Assembly (NCBI RefSeq): GCF_030272615.1
Contig: NC_081406.1
Location: 110,247,283-110,311,282, forward strand
Source of the DNA: Cryptomeria japonica
Lineage: Eukaryota; Streptophyta; Pinopsida; Cupressales; Cupressaceae
Direction of reading: 5' to 3'
DNA: 64,000 nucleotides
Shown here: positions 22,655 to 35,800 of the stretch, piece after piece
How the letters are laid out: each line of letters starts with the position of its first letter
How positions within the stretch are numbered: position 1 is the stretch's first letter
The notes under the pieces: model-generated
What the model was told of the DNA's origin: nothing
The model's database searches: none
What the model saw: only the letters and a program-made list of their open reading frames with translations
Made by a program: the position numbers and the translations under genes

Positions 22655-25485
22655 TGTGAAGATTAAAAACTTGCAAAGCTACTTCTTTGTGCAACGCTAA
22701 TTTTGTGCAAGTTATTTGGTACAATCATATGTATATATATACACACAAGTCGTAGTGAACGTTATATGGAAGATCCACTTTAGGAGCAAAGAAAATAGAA
22801 TTGTAAGGTGACAAATATTTCCAGTTCAAAATTTCTACCCTCCTCTGCCCGACACTTTGATGTGTTCTGCCAATTGGAAGGAATGTAAAAATTTCTTACC
22901 GTCTTAAGAACGTAATAGACTTTGACTCATGACTCATGAAGCACTACTCAATCTATCAATTGAAATTTTGTGGTATATTTGCGTGTGGGAAACGATAGAC
23001 TTAAATTCCATCTAAGTCTTTTCCATATCTCAATTTCCACTTCATCTGCAGGGCAGTTTGACCTTGACTTTTCCAAGTAAACGAAGGAATTCCTTTCCTT
23101 ATTGGAAATGTAATACAAATGTAAGTGCCCGCTTCATTCATTTAATTTCATCTACTGTTATTGATTCTCTAAAGATATGGAAACCACTCCGAATTCAATC
23201 GACTTCTCAATGAAAACATTGAAATCAGTCTGTGATATAATGTAAACGAACACGCTTAGTTGACGAATATCTTGAAACTTAATCATCAGTTCTCGCCCAC
23301 AAACATGGTACTATTGCATTTATCTAGAATGTAGTTTATTTTGTAGGCTAATTAATGATATTGAATGATTTAATTTTTTTCTGTATTTCTATAATTTAAG
23401 TTTAAGAACATATTTTATGTGATTTAAATAGTATTAATTATGTGTTTACTTGTTGACTCATGTAATTATGTAATTGACTTTTATAGTGTTTTACTAGAAA
23501 TAATCAAGATATCATAGATGCAATACATAAAAAAGGCAAACATCTATTTTTAGATCTTCATACATATTAAATACAAATCCTAACACCATAGAGATAGTGT
23601 TGAGTGCAAATAAATCTTTAAAAATGAAATGATTGCATTATTTGCATTTGTTGAGACCTTTGACATAATTGAATGCATAGGAGAAGATACCAAAATAGGC
23701 GTCCCTAACTAACCTCCATCCCACAGCCGAGCAACCATCATTGAGAAAATATTGCAAAGAGTAGCCAACATCCTCCTTCCACAAGCTGATCCCCTCCTCT
23801 ATCGGAGATGCTCCCACCTCAATAAGGAATAGGAAAGAGAACTATGGGAGTTTAAGACACCAACTCGTCAACAAAGTTGTCGGTAAAAATCTCACCACAA
23901 TAGGGGTAGGCTTCACCTCCATAGAAGTTGAACATGACAAGGCCCAGCTAAGAACAAAAACCCATCTGACAAGAAGAAGACTCTCTAAACCGTACCTTAA
24001 CCAAGAGCAAAACATGGCCAAAATGGGCCCTTGAAAACTGCTAGCATCCTTTTGGCCAACATGGATGACAACACCCTCACCACATAGAAAACCAAAATGA
24101 TTTGAAGCACCAAAAGCACCTATAATACTATTATTGGCTAACATTTCTAGTCTCATGTACAATCATTTCACTATAATACTATTATTTTTCATGAGCAACT
24201 TTTAAATTTGATTTATCGAGTCTCGTGTTAGAAGCTAGAGTAACAGGCGTACTTAGTCAATGGTGTTTTTGTCTCTTTGGCTCTTGTATTAGCATGTGGA
24301 CTTTAAGGCAATATAAATTGATGGCTAGTCTACAAATCAAAATCCACTTGATGGCCCCATTCCTAGTTTGATTATCATGTACCCAAACAATGGTGGCTAA
24401 GGTTGAAAAGAAAACTATTTCAAATGTGAACTTAATGATTTCTTTACATTTGACAAGCTAGATAACCAAAAAATCTATTCAACGATAGGAATATAATTTT
24501 AATAACTAATTTTCTAACATTTATAATAGATTGTATTTAATACCTAATTTTCTTTATCCAGTGGATAACTTTCCTCACTAGATGCTGACCTAGACTCTTT
24601 TGAGTCAAATTCATTCAACATGTTTGTATGATTGGTTGCTTGTTGAAAGAAGGATAGTTGAATCATAAATTAAAATTGAATCAAGCACCTCTCAAATTTG
24701 AATATTAATCCTCCATAAGGTATATGTCTCTTCTTACCATTAATTACTCCTAATCTATAAAAAATATCAAATTGCATCTATAAAAGCCTCTCCTAGCCTC
24801 TTACTTGGAAGAGGAAATTTTAATTTTTTTACAAATTGAATCCAATTAGATCTAATAGAGTTAAAAGTTCATCGTATATTCTTTCTCACATGTGAAATCT
24901 TTTTGTCAAATTCCACTAAGAGTGCATATAAGTATCTATGAGCATATTAAGAACTACAAGTTCAAGTGCTAATTAGTATTTACAAAAATATATATGTAGA
25001 TTGAGAACCGTAAGTTCAAGTGTTAATTAATATTTAGAGAAATTTCATGATTTTCTTGTGATATTAATGATTGTGACCTATCTACTATATTATACTTGTC
25101 ACCTCGTACACTTAAATTAATTTTATTTTAATTCAGTTATTTGCCATTTGAAAAAAAATGGAAAAAATTATAGTGTTAGAGTGTTTTGTTGCAATTTAGC
25201 ATTGTATTTAAGATAGTATGTTGTGGGTCAAGATTTTTCTTTATTGAGATATATCACCTTGTAATTTTAGTTTGCAATTCAACTAACATGATATAAGTTA
25301 ATACGTTGAGTCTTGTAGGGATAGTGGTTTTGATTCTTCTCATTTAAAAAAAATATCTACTTTGGTAGGGTTTCACGCAATCTCTACCCATTTCTCTCAC
25401 CAGTACAGTGCAACATGATTTGTCCAAAAACTAGAGGTAAGTCACTTGCCATTTTTCCAATATTTATTTATTTATTTGTACTTGG
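22655..25485. other. Intergenic stretch, no recognised gene
   Basis: 22700-22780 may be the former promoter of the relic (a TATATATATA run near 22730-22742). A 106-codon minus-strand ORF at 23842-24162 starts MYMRLEMLANNS and has no motif I recognise; I do not call it. The remainder is AT-rich. Confidence 0.4.
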
Positions 25486-25489
25486 ACAG

Positions 25490-25754
25490 TGTTGGACTAG
25501 CTATAATTTACTCACAATCTTAAGTTTATTTAGGCATATTATATTCCTAGGTACTAGATAAACGTTATTAATATTTTATTGTTTACCTACATTAATAAAT
25601 AATTGACAAGTAATTGTACCTACCTTCACACCTCATTAGTGTCCGTTCTCTAGCTTTGAATCTCAATACATTTCATCTCATTTGATGATATATCTGATTC
25701 TCTTGTGAAATTTTCTGCAGGTTGTGATCCTGACATTGGAATTATTCTCCTACA
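25490..25754 (+). repeat. 5' LTR of the short-LTR copia-like element
   Basis: 265 bp, starting TGTTGGAC and ending CTACA. It is diverged from the right copy and lacks the segment containing the TATA box. Confidence 0.7.
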
Positions 25755-25819
25755 TGTGCAACTCCTTTCATATCTGAGAATTTTTGCAAAATGAAGTTTT
25801 GAGGTCCTAGTAGGTTAGT

Positions 25820-27172
25820 TTGGCGATATCAGCACATTTGGCGCAACTTCATTCATTATCATTTGTATTGGGAGTGATAGGCAATTTTCCCTGTGTTATT
25901 GTGGTGGTCGATATTTTATACCTCAACATCTGGTGTGATTCAATATACTGTTTGTGCTCGTATTCTTTCTTAGGCCGAATGATATTAATTATTGTTATCT
26001 GTGACTGAGTACTCCATTAATTGATTTCACCTATACATTACCGACATTCTTTTCTCCGTTAGTCAACTGTTGTTTGGAGGCAGTTTTATACACCTTGTCT
26101 GGCATATATTTTGATTTTGTTAGATCTATGGTGGGTGACTTTATCTATATCCGTCAGCTCATTGGATGGCCCGATTGTATTTGGCCGACCTTATTTTATT
26201 TTAGTTGTTGAATGGCTCCATCGGCTTGGTTCAAGGGTACTATCTCACAGCTCCTATATCACCTTATCCGATGCTTTGTCCTATTACTAGCTACGTACTA
26301 AGTTTGCCTATTAACGGATCAGCCTCTTATTCATTGTCTATGGCATACTATAAGTTTTGTTTTGCTGGCCTACTTGCCTGGTCAGTGCATGATAGCGACT
26401 CGTATGTTTTGTTTCATCAAATTTTTGGCCCTCTTTCCATGCCACATTCTCTTTCGGGAACACCATCCAAAGATCGACTGATTTCTGTTGGATCCTATGT
26501 ATGCAGTGATTGGCTGTTCTCATTTAGCATTTGGCTCAAGCGTCATACCTCATGAATGTAGCAATTTCATGATAGTCAGTTTGGTCACATTGCTTGGAGT
26601 TGTGGGTGAATGTTCGATGGTCAGAGGTGGCTTGATTTCCTATGCATGGTTTAAATTGCTTGATACGCTGGCATATGGTGCTGGTACTTCAGCTTGGTAT
26701 GGCAACTTCATCAGTGACTGGGGTATCATATGGTCAAATCAGCCTCATTGGCCAAGTGTGATATTATTTATGATTGGTATTAGTTTTATCCTTACTCATA
26801 GTCTACCTTATCTCTGGAAAGCCACGAATCTTTTTTAAAACCTTTTATTATCCTTGGGTCGACATATTGCATGCATGGGGCATTCTAATTACTTTGGCAG
26901 ACATGTTTCTGAGGCTTGATATTTATGTATAGTGATATGCACTTTATTTGTCATGGTTTGTATGTAAGCAATATCTGCTTTCCTTATCACAATGGTGTTA
27001 TGCATATTCAAGGGTCTATACCCTCAAGTGGTGCGGCCTATGGCCCGCCACCTTATTGTTTCTATTAGTACTGCCCGCATCTGCTGCAACTCTCGCCATT
27101 GGTGGTGGGCTAATTTTGCCTCCCATTAGTATTGAGTGTCATGTGGGCATCGAGGGGGCAGCCCCTAGTTAA
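25820..27172 (+). other. Interior of copia-like element with weak plus-strand ORFs
   Basis: Short overlapping plus-strand ORFs at 26205-26555, 26488-26838 and 26948-27172 are hydrophobic but share no family motif I know. They shift frame between one another. The segment is less AT-rich than its surroundings and might be captured host DNA or a diverged gag. I cannot assign it. Confidence 0.3.
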
Positions 27173-27418
27173 TGAAAAAAATATCAATTTTGAGCAATTT
27201 TTACCCATTTTTAGAGGCACTCATGTATGTGACGAAGGGTTAATCTGTCTTAGAGCTTAATCAGACTCCCTTCTTTTGTTGATTGGGCTTCAAATTGGTG
27301 ATTTATTCCATAGCACTGGAGCAAGTCAATTCACCTGGTCAGGTCGATCCACTTGATTTTCCTTTGTAGTGGAACAGGTTAATGTGACTGATTTCACTAT
27401 TTATCAGGTGTAATGGTG

Positions 27419-28690
27419 GTAAAATTAGGGTTTTACCGATTAAGATAATAAAAACACTAATATTACCTCATAGACCATTACTTTAAAAAGGATGGTGAAT
27501 AGAATAGATCTAGCCACAATTCAATTAGGGAAAGGGTTGAAATGTTGATTAAATTCACTTGTTTGCTTGTCTCCCCTTTTTGAGTTAAAATTAGATATCA
27601 ATTGTAAGGTTTAGGGTAAAGCAATGGATAATTGAAGCAAATCAAAAGCAACAAAGTGCTATAGATATCAAACAAAATCATAGGCAAGGATCTGACTAAA
27701 CGAAGAGAAACATAACCTATTGCTAAAAAATTGGGCTGAATTGTTGGGACTATGGCGATAGGTCACCCTAGTCTTATAACTCTTGGTTATGCAAGTGGGA
27801 TATTTTTTGGTAGTAGGTCACCCTGGTCCTCCACTTTTCGTTCCTCTGAAATTTGAACTTGTTTATTGCCATCAATTATATCAAAATCTTCAACCACGAC
27901 TCCTAAATCAGTTTCATGTACACACAGAGACACAAAAAAGGGTTGTGGATAGGGATTTTCCTTAATTCAAACCTTGGTGTAGGAATTAACCTTGAATTAC
28001 ATTTAAATTTAAATACTAAATTAAATGCTAGGAGATATACCTTAGATCTACAATGGTTGATAAGAGGATTGATGATGAAATACTTTTTAGATATAATCAT
28101 GAATTTTGAATGCAATAACATGATAAACACATGAACATGAATGACCTAATCAAACACACATGCTTGTATGAAGATTTATGTGACTTTGGTCCATGATTCT
28201 TGAAGGGTGAAATTCTAACTTGAATGCTTGAAAAGACTTGATGACAAATGCTTGACAAATATACTAATGATGGGGTATGTGTGATTTCTTTAAACGAATT
28301 TATATGATGTCCTCATATAGGGTTCCATATGTAAACTATCAATTAAGTTTACCTCCAATGGTCACATTGAGGCACGAGGATGAAAATCCATCAGGTAGGG
28401 GGAGTGATCACCCATATTTAAAATGGGCCCAACTTATGGAGGGTTGGGGTGGCACCCTAGTCTAGACAGGCGAACCACAACTCCCTTGTCCTCCAAATGC
28501 AGGAAAAAAATCCATTAACATAGGGGGCATAACCTTGGGATGGGGTCCACTCAACCATGCACATAAGTTACATCAAGTCTAGAATAAAAAGGGTCAAAAT
28601 AGGCCTAGGGAGAATGGGGACAGGACACGCTAAAGTAAGAGCACAAATATGAGGTGTGAATTATACAAGGTTACAATTTACAATGCTACA
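27419..28690 (-). mobile_element. Solo LTR of a family-B relative inserted in the copia-like element
   Basis: 1272 bp beginning TGTAATGGTGG and ending ACAATTTACAATGCTACA. The end matches the family-B LTR terminus (ACAATTTACGATGCTACA at 52122 and 58932), and the interior matches 16360-17119. The flanking 5-mers TCAGG (27414-27418) and TTAGG (28691-28695) agree at four of five bases, as expected for an old target duplication. There is no second LTR or interior, so a solo LTR left by recombination is the simplest reading. Confidence 0.6.
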
Positions 28691-29365
28691 TTAGGTCAAT
28701 CTACCTGATTTATCTTTCAAATTTTATGGAGGACATACTTATATTTGATGACAAGTAATCTAGTTGTCAATTTGTCTTTGGGTCCTTTTTCTAAATCGAT
28801 TTCCACAATAGTTCCATGTGGTTACCTTCTTCATTGATTAGACATGTACCTAATTGGATTATGACTTCACCAATATGGACAAGTACAAGAGCAATTCAGA
28901 GATATCTTCTTCAGCTTCCTACTCATTCATATGTAGACCAGGAGGCATTCCTACATTATTACATCAGTTTTTCTTCCTATGGAAGACAAGTTGTTTCCAT
29001 GCGTGGCATCATGCTCAAACAGTTGCCATTTTATAGGTGATTATTCATTATGATAGGACTGCATAGTCTCTCTCTTTCCCTCTTATGTGAGGACATTATT
29101 TGTATCTTTGTGATGGATGTAGTTCTCATGGGGTATTGATGTTAAGACCTCAATTCATTGCTCATTCTATCACTTATCTTAATTTGCATATCTCCTTTTT
29201 TGAGATGATTTTTGTCCCATGAGGTTTTCTCATTTTCTCCATTAGCAAGACATCACTTGCATTGTACAGGGGTACCTAACATGGCCTTGTAGTTGGGACC
29301 CATATTGCATCATCATATCATATTGCATATTGCATTTTTCTCCCCATGTTGCACTTAAGTGGAGG

Positions 29366-29672
29366 TGCTGGAGTAAATATAATTTACTCACAATCTTAAG
29401 TTTACTTAGAAATATTGAATTCCTAGATAGTAGGTAAAGTTTATAAATATTTTATTATTTACCTACATTAATATTTGTGCCAATAGTTGGCAAGTAGTTC
29501 TACCTACTCTCGTACCTCATTGGTGCTCACTTTATAGCTCTTTCCTATATAAGAAAGCTTATGTACATTTGTTCACAATTTGAATACATTTCATCTCATT
29601 TAGTGATATATCTAATTCTCTTGTGAAACTTTTTGTATGTTGTTATCATAGCTTTGGAGTTATTCTCCTACA
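29366..29672 (+). repeat. 3' LTR of the short-LTR copia-like element
   Basis: 307 bp, starting TGCTGGAG after the purine tract AAGTGGAGG (29357-29365) and ending CTACA. It contains CCTATATAAGAAAGC, a plausible promoter box. Confidence 0.7.
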
Positions 29673-31648
29673 ACTAGATCATTTTTGTTATGTTTCATTT
29701 CATTCGAAAACAATTCTATTGTTATCAGTTAAATAAATGGCATTGGTTCCATGGTTTTATCCATGGCTATTTTCATATATGACATTTTTTTATTTTTATA
29801 GTAGCAATTGTTAGATCTCTCTTTGTTTGTTCATGTAGAGATATTTGAACTGTAAAATGAATTTTATGTTTATTTAATGGTTCTAAATTTTTATTTATTT
29901 ATTTATTTATTTATTTCTTATGATTATTTTTGTGATAATTTTCTTATTAGAATTATTTAGTATTGAATAGATGCTAGCTACTACAAATATTGCCAATGCA
30001 ATGCTTCCTAAAGTTATTTCTGCATAAGAGTAGATAGTAGACGTTGCAACATCTTCATATCTTAAATTTATCACATTCTTAAATTCAGAAACCTATTTTA
30101 TAGAATTTTGTGCTATTACACTTGCTCGTATACTTTAGACCAAATCAGAACACAAGGGATTCTGTTACACAAAATAACTAAAATTTTAGAGGATTGTGTT
30201 GAATAGGTAACAAACAACTTGGTTTTCCAAATATGTGCATCATCTCACCTAGTTGGTTACATGGTTAGGACTCAATGGTACAATTAGATATCAGTATGCT
30301 TATGATAGGATTACATTCTTTTTTGAAGCCACGTGTCTATATTAGTTCAAAAGAATAGGGGCGCTACATAAAATTTCAATTCACTTTCTCACTTTAGGAT
30401 AAGCTTCATGAGTACTTCACCTTGATGCAAGTTGTACACACGTAATATTTGGAGATCATAAGACTAGAAATCATAAGGTATAAGAACTAAAGACAAAATC
30501 AAAGTAATAGAATAGACTAAAGTGGAAAGATGCATTGTTTGCTTAACTTTTCCTTTGTATTGGTTTATAATTTAGTCATTCTTTTCATTTGATGTAACAA
30601 CTTTTATAAAGAATGGCAAGATTCTGCAATTCTATTTTGAGGAATATCTTGAGAAAAATCTTGTTTATGGTTTTTCCACATGACAATGGGTATTGGGGCT
30701 TTTCTTAGACCATGTCTAAGCAACTCCATATTTTCTTGCCCTAGTTGTCTTATCGGTGACATCATTAATGGCTTGTACTACCACAAGACAATTATCAATG
30801 GTCAAAGTTGATCACATGTGTACTTCCAATAAATTTTGTCATCATTCATGAAGAATATATTTATTTAAGTTCAAATCCCTAAATATTTGGTTTTAATCCT
30901 TCGAATCACATTCTTCAATATAGGAGAGAAAATTCAACAAAAAATGCACCACAACATAGAAGAATGTGCCAAGTAAAATACTATCCAAACTTAAAAAAAT
31001 TTATAGAACAAGTTTATAGTATTGGCTAGATTTTATCTTTCAGAAAGTTCCTTGCTTTAAAGTACTTTAAAAAATTCTTTCAACTTGTTGCTCTACCTTT
31101 ATGCATCCCTTGCAGAATTTTCAATATTTAAAATTGATCCTCTTAATGATTTTTAAGGTGATAGAGAAAAATAGAAATTCAGTGTGCTCTTTTCTATGAT
31201 CTTGTTTATTTTCCTCCAAATGTCTTTCCACAAATAGTGGGTGTTTGAACTACTTTTTGTATTTATTTTTATAACATTCCATGCATCCTTAATTATCCTT
31301 GACATTCCATCATCCAATACACTACTTTAAAAATTTTATGAGATACAACTTAACTACAACTGACCATAATGATCTAATGTTATGTAGATGGACATTCATG
31401 AAGTCTAGATCCACCATTGTAAAATTAGAAGTTGTAGACTAACTTCCCAAAGCTCATATTCAAGACCTTGATTATCTTCTGCTGGGTTCAAGATATGAGA
31501 TAAGATTATTGTGATAGTTTAGAACAAATGGTCTCATACCAATCATCTCATGGTTATGCTCTTATTCCATGGATAATATAATCTTCCATTTTCAAAACTT
31601 GAGTCTTGTGGGTCTTTTTTAGTGAATCAGTTCTATATGGATTCAAAG
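29673..31648. other. Intergenic stretch, no recognised gene
   Basis: AT-rich. A (TTTA)n tract lies at about 29889-29917. No ORF of interest and no repeat termini recognised. Confidence 0.45.
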
Positions 31649-31649
31649 G

Positions 31650-32883
31650 GGGTGGGTGCAAGAAGTTGAGTCCCACTTTTGGGCAAAAAGTGGAAGTGTT
31701 TTCCCTATTTTTCAATTTTTTTTGTCGATTGATGTCAAAATTTGAGAAACTTAGAGTTTGAATCTGAAAAAAATTTAGTAATAGAAAATGTAGTGCTCAG
31801 AGTCTAATTTTCAAATATGTAATTTATTTCAATACCCACATGGTAGAAATTGCTTTTTAGTAGGAATATTTAAAAACCACTTTTTCAAAATGCCTGTTTC
31901 GGGACCATACCACACATGTGTATGACCACCATATTTTGACGTAAATAAAAGAATGTTTGCAAATCCTTCTAGGAAAAGATACCTAATACACCAAATATTG
32001 ATGAGAATATTTTTTCTTATTTTTTTATTGAATATATATTTTTTAATTAATTTTTAATTGACTATAAAGTACATTTTCAAAACATCCAATGTACGACCAC
32101 CATAATTTGATGAAAATTTCATAGTTTTTAATTTTATTTTTTTTAATCTTCAAAAGAATTGTATGTAGATTGATGTCATATAATTTATTTTCAAAAAAAC
32201 CTAAAAACAAAAAAGTTATTAAAGTTTTACTGAACCTCACTATTTTACATTTAGGTACCACTTTTGATTAATAAATAATGCAAAAATAGTAAAACTAATC
32301 ATATCACTGTGAAATTTACATTTTTGAAATTAGGACAATGAGAATTCTAATGGGTTTTTGTTTCATCAAAAAAAACGATCAGGAAGACCTTCAAAAAATT
32401 ACGGCAAGGCAGAAATCTGGTATTCCAGTGCCTTAGCCATTTTTTTGGAGGTCCAAGCATAGGCTTGGTCCCACCATGCCTAACCCGAAGCCAAAACCGA
32501 GGCATAGGTGTGTTTCCTGCTCCATCTTTTATGAAATGGGCGCCCGTTATTTAAAATTCAAAAAATGGGCACCCGTTTTGAAATTTATAGTACTTTAAGA
32601 AACGTGTGCCCGTTTTTAGAAATGGGTACACATTTTTAGAAACGGGTGCCCATTTTTAGAAACGTGTGCCCATTTCTAAAAATCATGCACCCGTTTCTCT
32701 GCGGTGGTCCGATCCTAAACGGGCACCCGTTTTTCAAAATGTGCACCCGTTTTATTTTTATGGGTCGGGGCTCCGAAGCTAAACGGGTGCCCATTTCTTA
32801 AAAAATGGGCACTCATTTCTAGCGGCAAAATTTTTTTCTCATAGACTTCCGCAGAATTGGGACCCAACTTCTTGTACCCACCC
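31650..32883. mobile_element. Terminal-inverted-repeat (DNA transposon-like) element with subterminal motif array
   Basis: GGGTGGGTGCAAGAAGTTGA at 31650 has its reverse complement, with two mismatches over about 26 bp (TGGGACCCAACTTCTTG, TACCCACCC), ending at 32883. The span is 1.23 kb with no transposase ORF. Flanks read CAAAGG before and AAGGG after, so a short duplication is possible but the exact edge is ambiguous by 1-2 bp. Positions 32527-32830 carry about 11 copies of a motif related to AACGGGTGCCC or its complement. This is like the transposase-binding subterminal repeats of CACTA or hAT elements, but on one side only. The superfamily is not determined. Confidence 0.6.
32527..32830. 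repeat. One-sided array of AACGGGTGCCC / GGGCACCCGTT motifs
   Basis: About 11 copies in both orientations, for example GGGCACCCGTTTT near 32565, CGGGTGCCCATTTTTAG near 32643, ACGGGCACCCGTTTTT near 32718 and CGGGTGCCCATTTCTT near 32785. They are separated mostly by A/T spacers of 5-25 bp. The motif is GC-rich against an AT-rich background. Confidence 0.85.
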
Positions 32884-35800
32884 AAGGGCTTGCTAGTATT
32901 CTTTTTCTATAATAGAAATAGTAATTGGCCGTATCATCATACCCCCTATTTGTCAAGAAACTTCTTGGATTTTTTGAACTATTAAAAGAAAGATAGCTTC
33001 AATGTTACTTTAGTTGAGTGTCTTACATGTCCCTTATCACTAGATTTAATTTTTATATATATATATCATTTTCTAAATTTTTTCCTTCTTTATTTTCTAC
33101 TTCCTTATAATCATTTGGATTCTATTGACATTGTCGAGGCCATTGTGGATTCGACAGGAATTGCATCATAGTATACAAGGTTCATAGTTAAACACTGTCT
33201 AGGCTTGGAAAAGAGTAAGTGAAGCAAATTTTCTCACCAATACAAAGATCTCAAAATCTATGTATCAAGTTAATCATGTAATCTCTTTCTTTCTATCTAA
33301 TAGATCTTTCAAATAGTCAATAGATGAAATAAATGAATATTGATTTTGTAGGCCAATAAGCTCACATTTTGCTTGATAGTTGATACAATGCATGCCCATT
33401 CCATTTTCTATAGGAAAATACTCTCACATTGTTCACAACTCAATGGAGATTGCTAGAGAAAATTATTATATCAATTGCATGGAAGATGGATATATATAAT
33501 ACCAATTTATCAAATCGGTTGTGTAGTCATCACAATTTTCAAAAGAAAATTTGAGGAAATAGACTTACTAACCCAACATGTGGATGTTATCATTTCACAA
33601 TGGATGGGATAATTCCTTCTCTTTGACAACATGCTTAACACTATTTCATATGCTCATAATAAATGGGTGGCAACTGGTCCAAGGTTATTGTGCAAACTAC
33701 ATCCACTTTTTTCTTGTCACGAATTGTATAAAATATCATTTTGTAAGTTGACGTGTGAAGTATTTGGAATACTAATTCTTGTTATCATCTTGTAAGTTAA
33801 CTCTTTATCTTTACACACAATGTCGTACATTGAGTGTTGTTTGTCGCAAAATTATTGCTAACATTAAAGGGACAAACTCTAGAACAAATAAAAATACTAG
33901 ACAATGATTTTTTTAAGTCAACATCTAATCTTATGCAGCAATGTATTCATCATTGGTAGATTCATCTATCATACTAATTATCATAAAGAGATTTTGAGAA
34001 AAATAATCCCAAAACTTGTCTTCAATATCAATTGCATTGGCTTTCTTATTTTTGAGATTTTGAGACATTCTTAATTTACACAATTATAAATCTGATTATT
34101 TTCATATAAATTCTTCACAGTTATCAACAAGTTACCATTGAATATGTGTCTTTGAGTTATATTTATAAATTTTAGTTTCGAGATACTTTCACCTAGCAAT
34201 TTAATAACTATTGGTCTACTATTTATATGCATAGTATAAGTTTTTCTACAATAAACATATTTTAAAAAGGTATTTAAAAAAACAATTGTTATTAAATTCA
34301 TAGTACTTGTAACTAGTACTTCAAATGAGCATGTGTAAAATTTCATGTATAATATTTCTAAATTAACTACTTTAAATTTCACACTTATTTCAAATTACAC
34401 ATCCTTCTTCCATTAAATAATCACAACAATATAAAATATCATACCATCAATAAGAACTTGACGCCATGTGTCCCTTTCTATATTTGGTCATATAATTAGT
34501 GTGGTTTAAGATTACATTAAAATATGACATATTATTTTTAAGCCTCATAGTCTAGACTCTACATGTATATAATCCACTATTTGCATGCATGGATAATTAA
34601 GCTACAAAGGGAAATAAAGTGTAGCTCTAAGGGATTAAAACTATTGTGGACCTTATTAAAGAAAGAACACCAAATAAAAAGAATGAAAATTCTATTGAAT
34701 CATAGGTCTAAAGGTAGTTAATCTTCTCACCATCATGTAGGGATCTCTTCATAGCATCCCTATAATCTCCTTTAGATTTCTTCACCATCTAGATACCATA
34801 ATTTATGAGAAAAATCATAGTGGCAATAGTCACTATCAATATCTAGAAAGAAATGCCTTTGGTGGACACCTGTTGTCCTTCCAGGAATGTGAAATCAATA
34901 GAGAGGGACTAGTAGAAGCCCTTCATGGCTTCAATTTAAGGGGCTGAATTTCCCTCAACAAGAATCTTCCATATCTCATTGTTTATTTTTAGAAGATCAT
35001 AATCCTTTGGCTTGATTTGGACAAGGTCCCCACCCATGCTGAAAAAAATCCCAAAATGATAGAAGATAGAGAATAAACAGAGCCAAAGGAGAAATAAGGA
35101 TAGAATGAGCTATGATTCCCTAATAAGTGAAATAGGTGGACTTGGATATCCTACCAAAAAATCTGTATAAGTAAGAGGCTTTATCATAAAAATGGTAAAA
35201 AGTTAAATATCTAATTTATGTAAGTTCTTGAAATATAGCCAAGGAATTGTAAGTGTTTTGGTGTGATGAGAGTTAAATTTCTATAGATTAGTCCAAGATC
35301 AACAGTCTTAGAATTTCAAAAACTTTTACAAATATTGGTTCCTACTTTAAGAAACTTTTTCAAGTTAAATTGCACATACATGTAATAATATTTATTAAAT
35401 CCCATAAAATACTGGAATTTTTCTAAAGTCTATGAAACACTAAAATATATATAGTTGATGGATTTCTAAAACATATATATTCCATGAAATATTGAAATGA
35501 ACTCTGCATGTGTAAACAACTAAAACTAAAATAAAGCCAATGAAATTTGTACTAAAACATGTCTCTAGAGTCATAAATTAGGTAGCACAATTAAAAAAGT
35601 AGAGATCATAGTTCATGTAAAATAGTGAAATATATCTATCTAAGTCTTATCATCCCAACATCAAGAGTTATCTTCAATTCACATGAACTAGATTGAGTCG
35701 TGTCCTTTTTTACAAGAGAAGGAAACTTTAAATTAGATTTTAATTAAAAAATTTATATGTACATATACACATGATTTAAATTTTATTTGATTCATTTTAA

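Larger units (their letters stand above)
25490..29672 (+). mobile_element. Short-LTR Ty1-copia-like non-autonomous element
   Basis: Direct repeats at 25490-25754 and 29366-29672 share TATAATTTACTCACAATCTTAAGTTT-type sequence (first 20 bases conserved), ACCTACATTAAT, CATTTCATCTCATTT, GATATATCT and end ATTCTCCTACA. The sequence just before the right repeat, TTGCACTTAAGTGGAGG, followed by TGCTGGA resembles the usual copia polypurine tract and LTR start, giving plus orientation. The right LTR keeps CCTATATAAG, a TATA box that falls in a ~40-bp segment missing from the left LTR. The interior (about 2.3 kb after removing a solo LTR) has no recognisable gag or pol. Flanking 5-mers (GACAG and ACTAG) do not match, so the duplication has decayed or a boundary is slightly off. 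Confidence 0.7.

Noticed and set aside
23842-24162. 106-codon minus-strand ORF
   Set aside because: No domain, repeat or context supports it; it is compatible with chance.
32527-32830. Possible CRISPR-like array
   Set aside because: The motif is short, occurs in both orientations with irregular A/T spacers, and the context is a plant genome with transposon termini.
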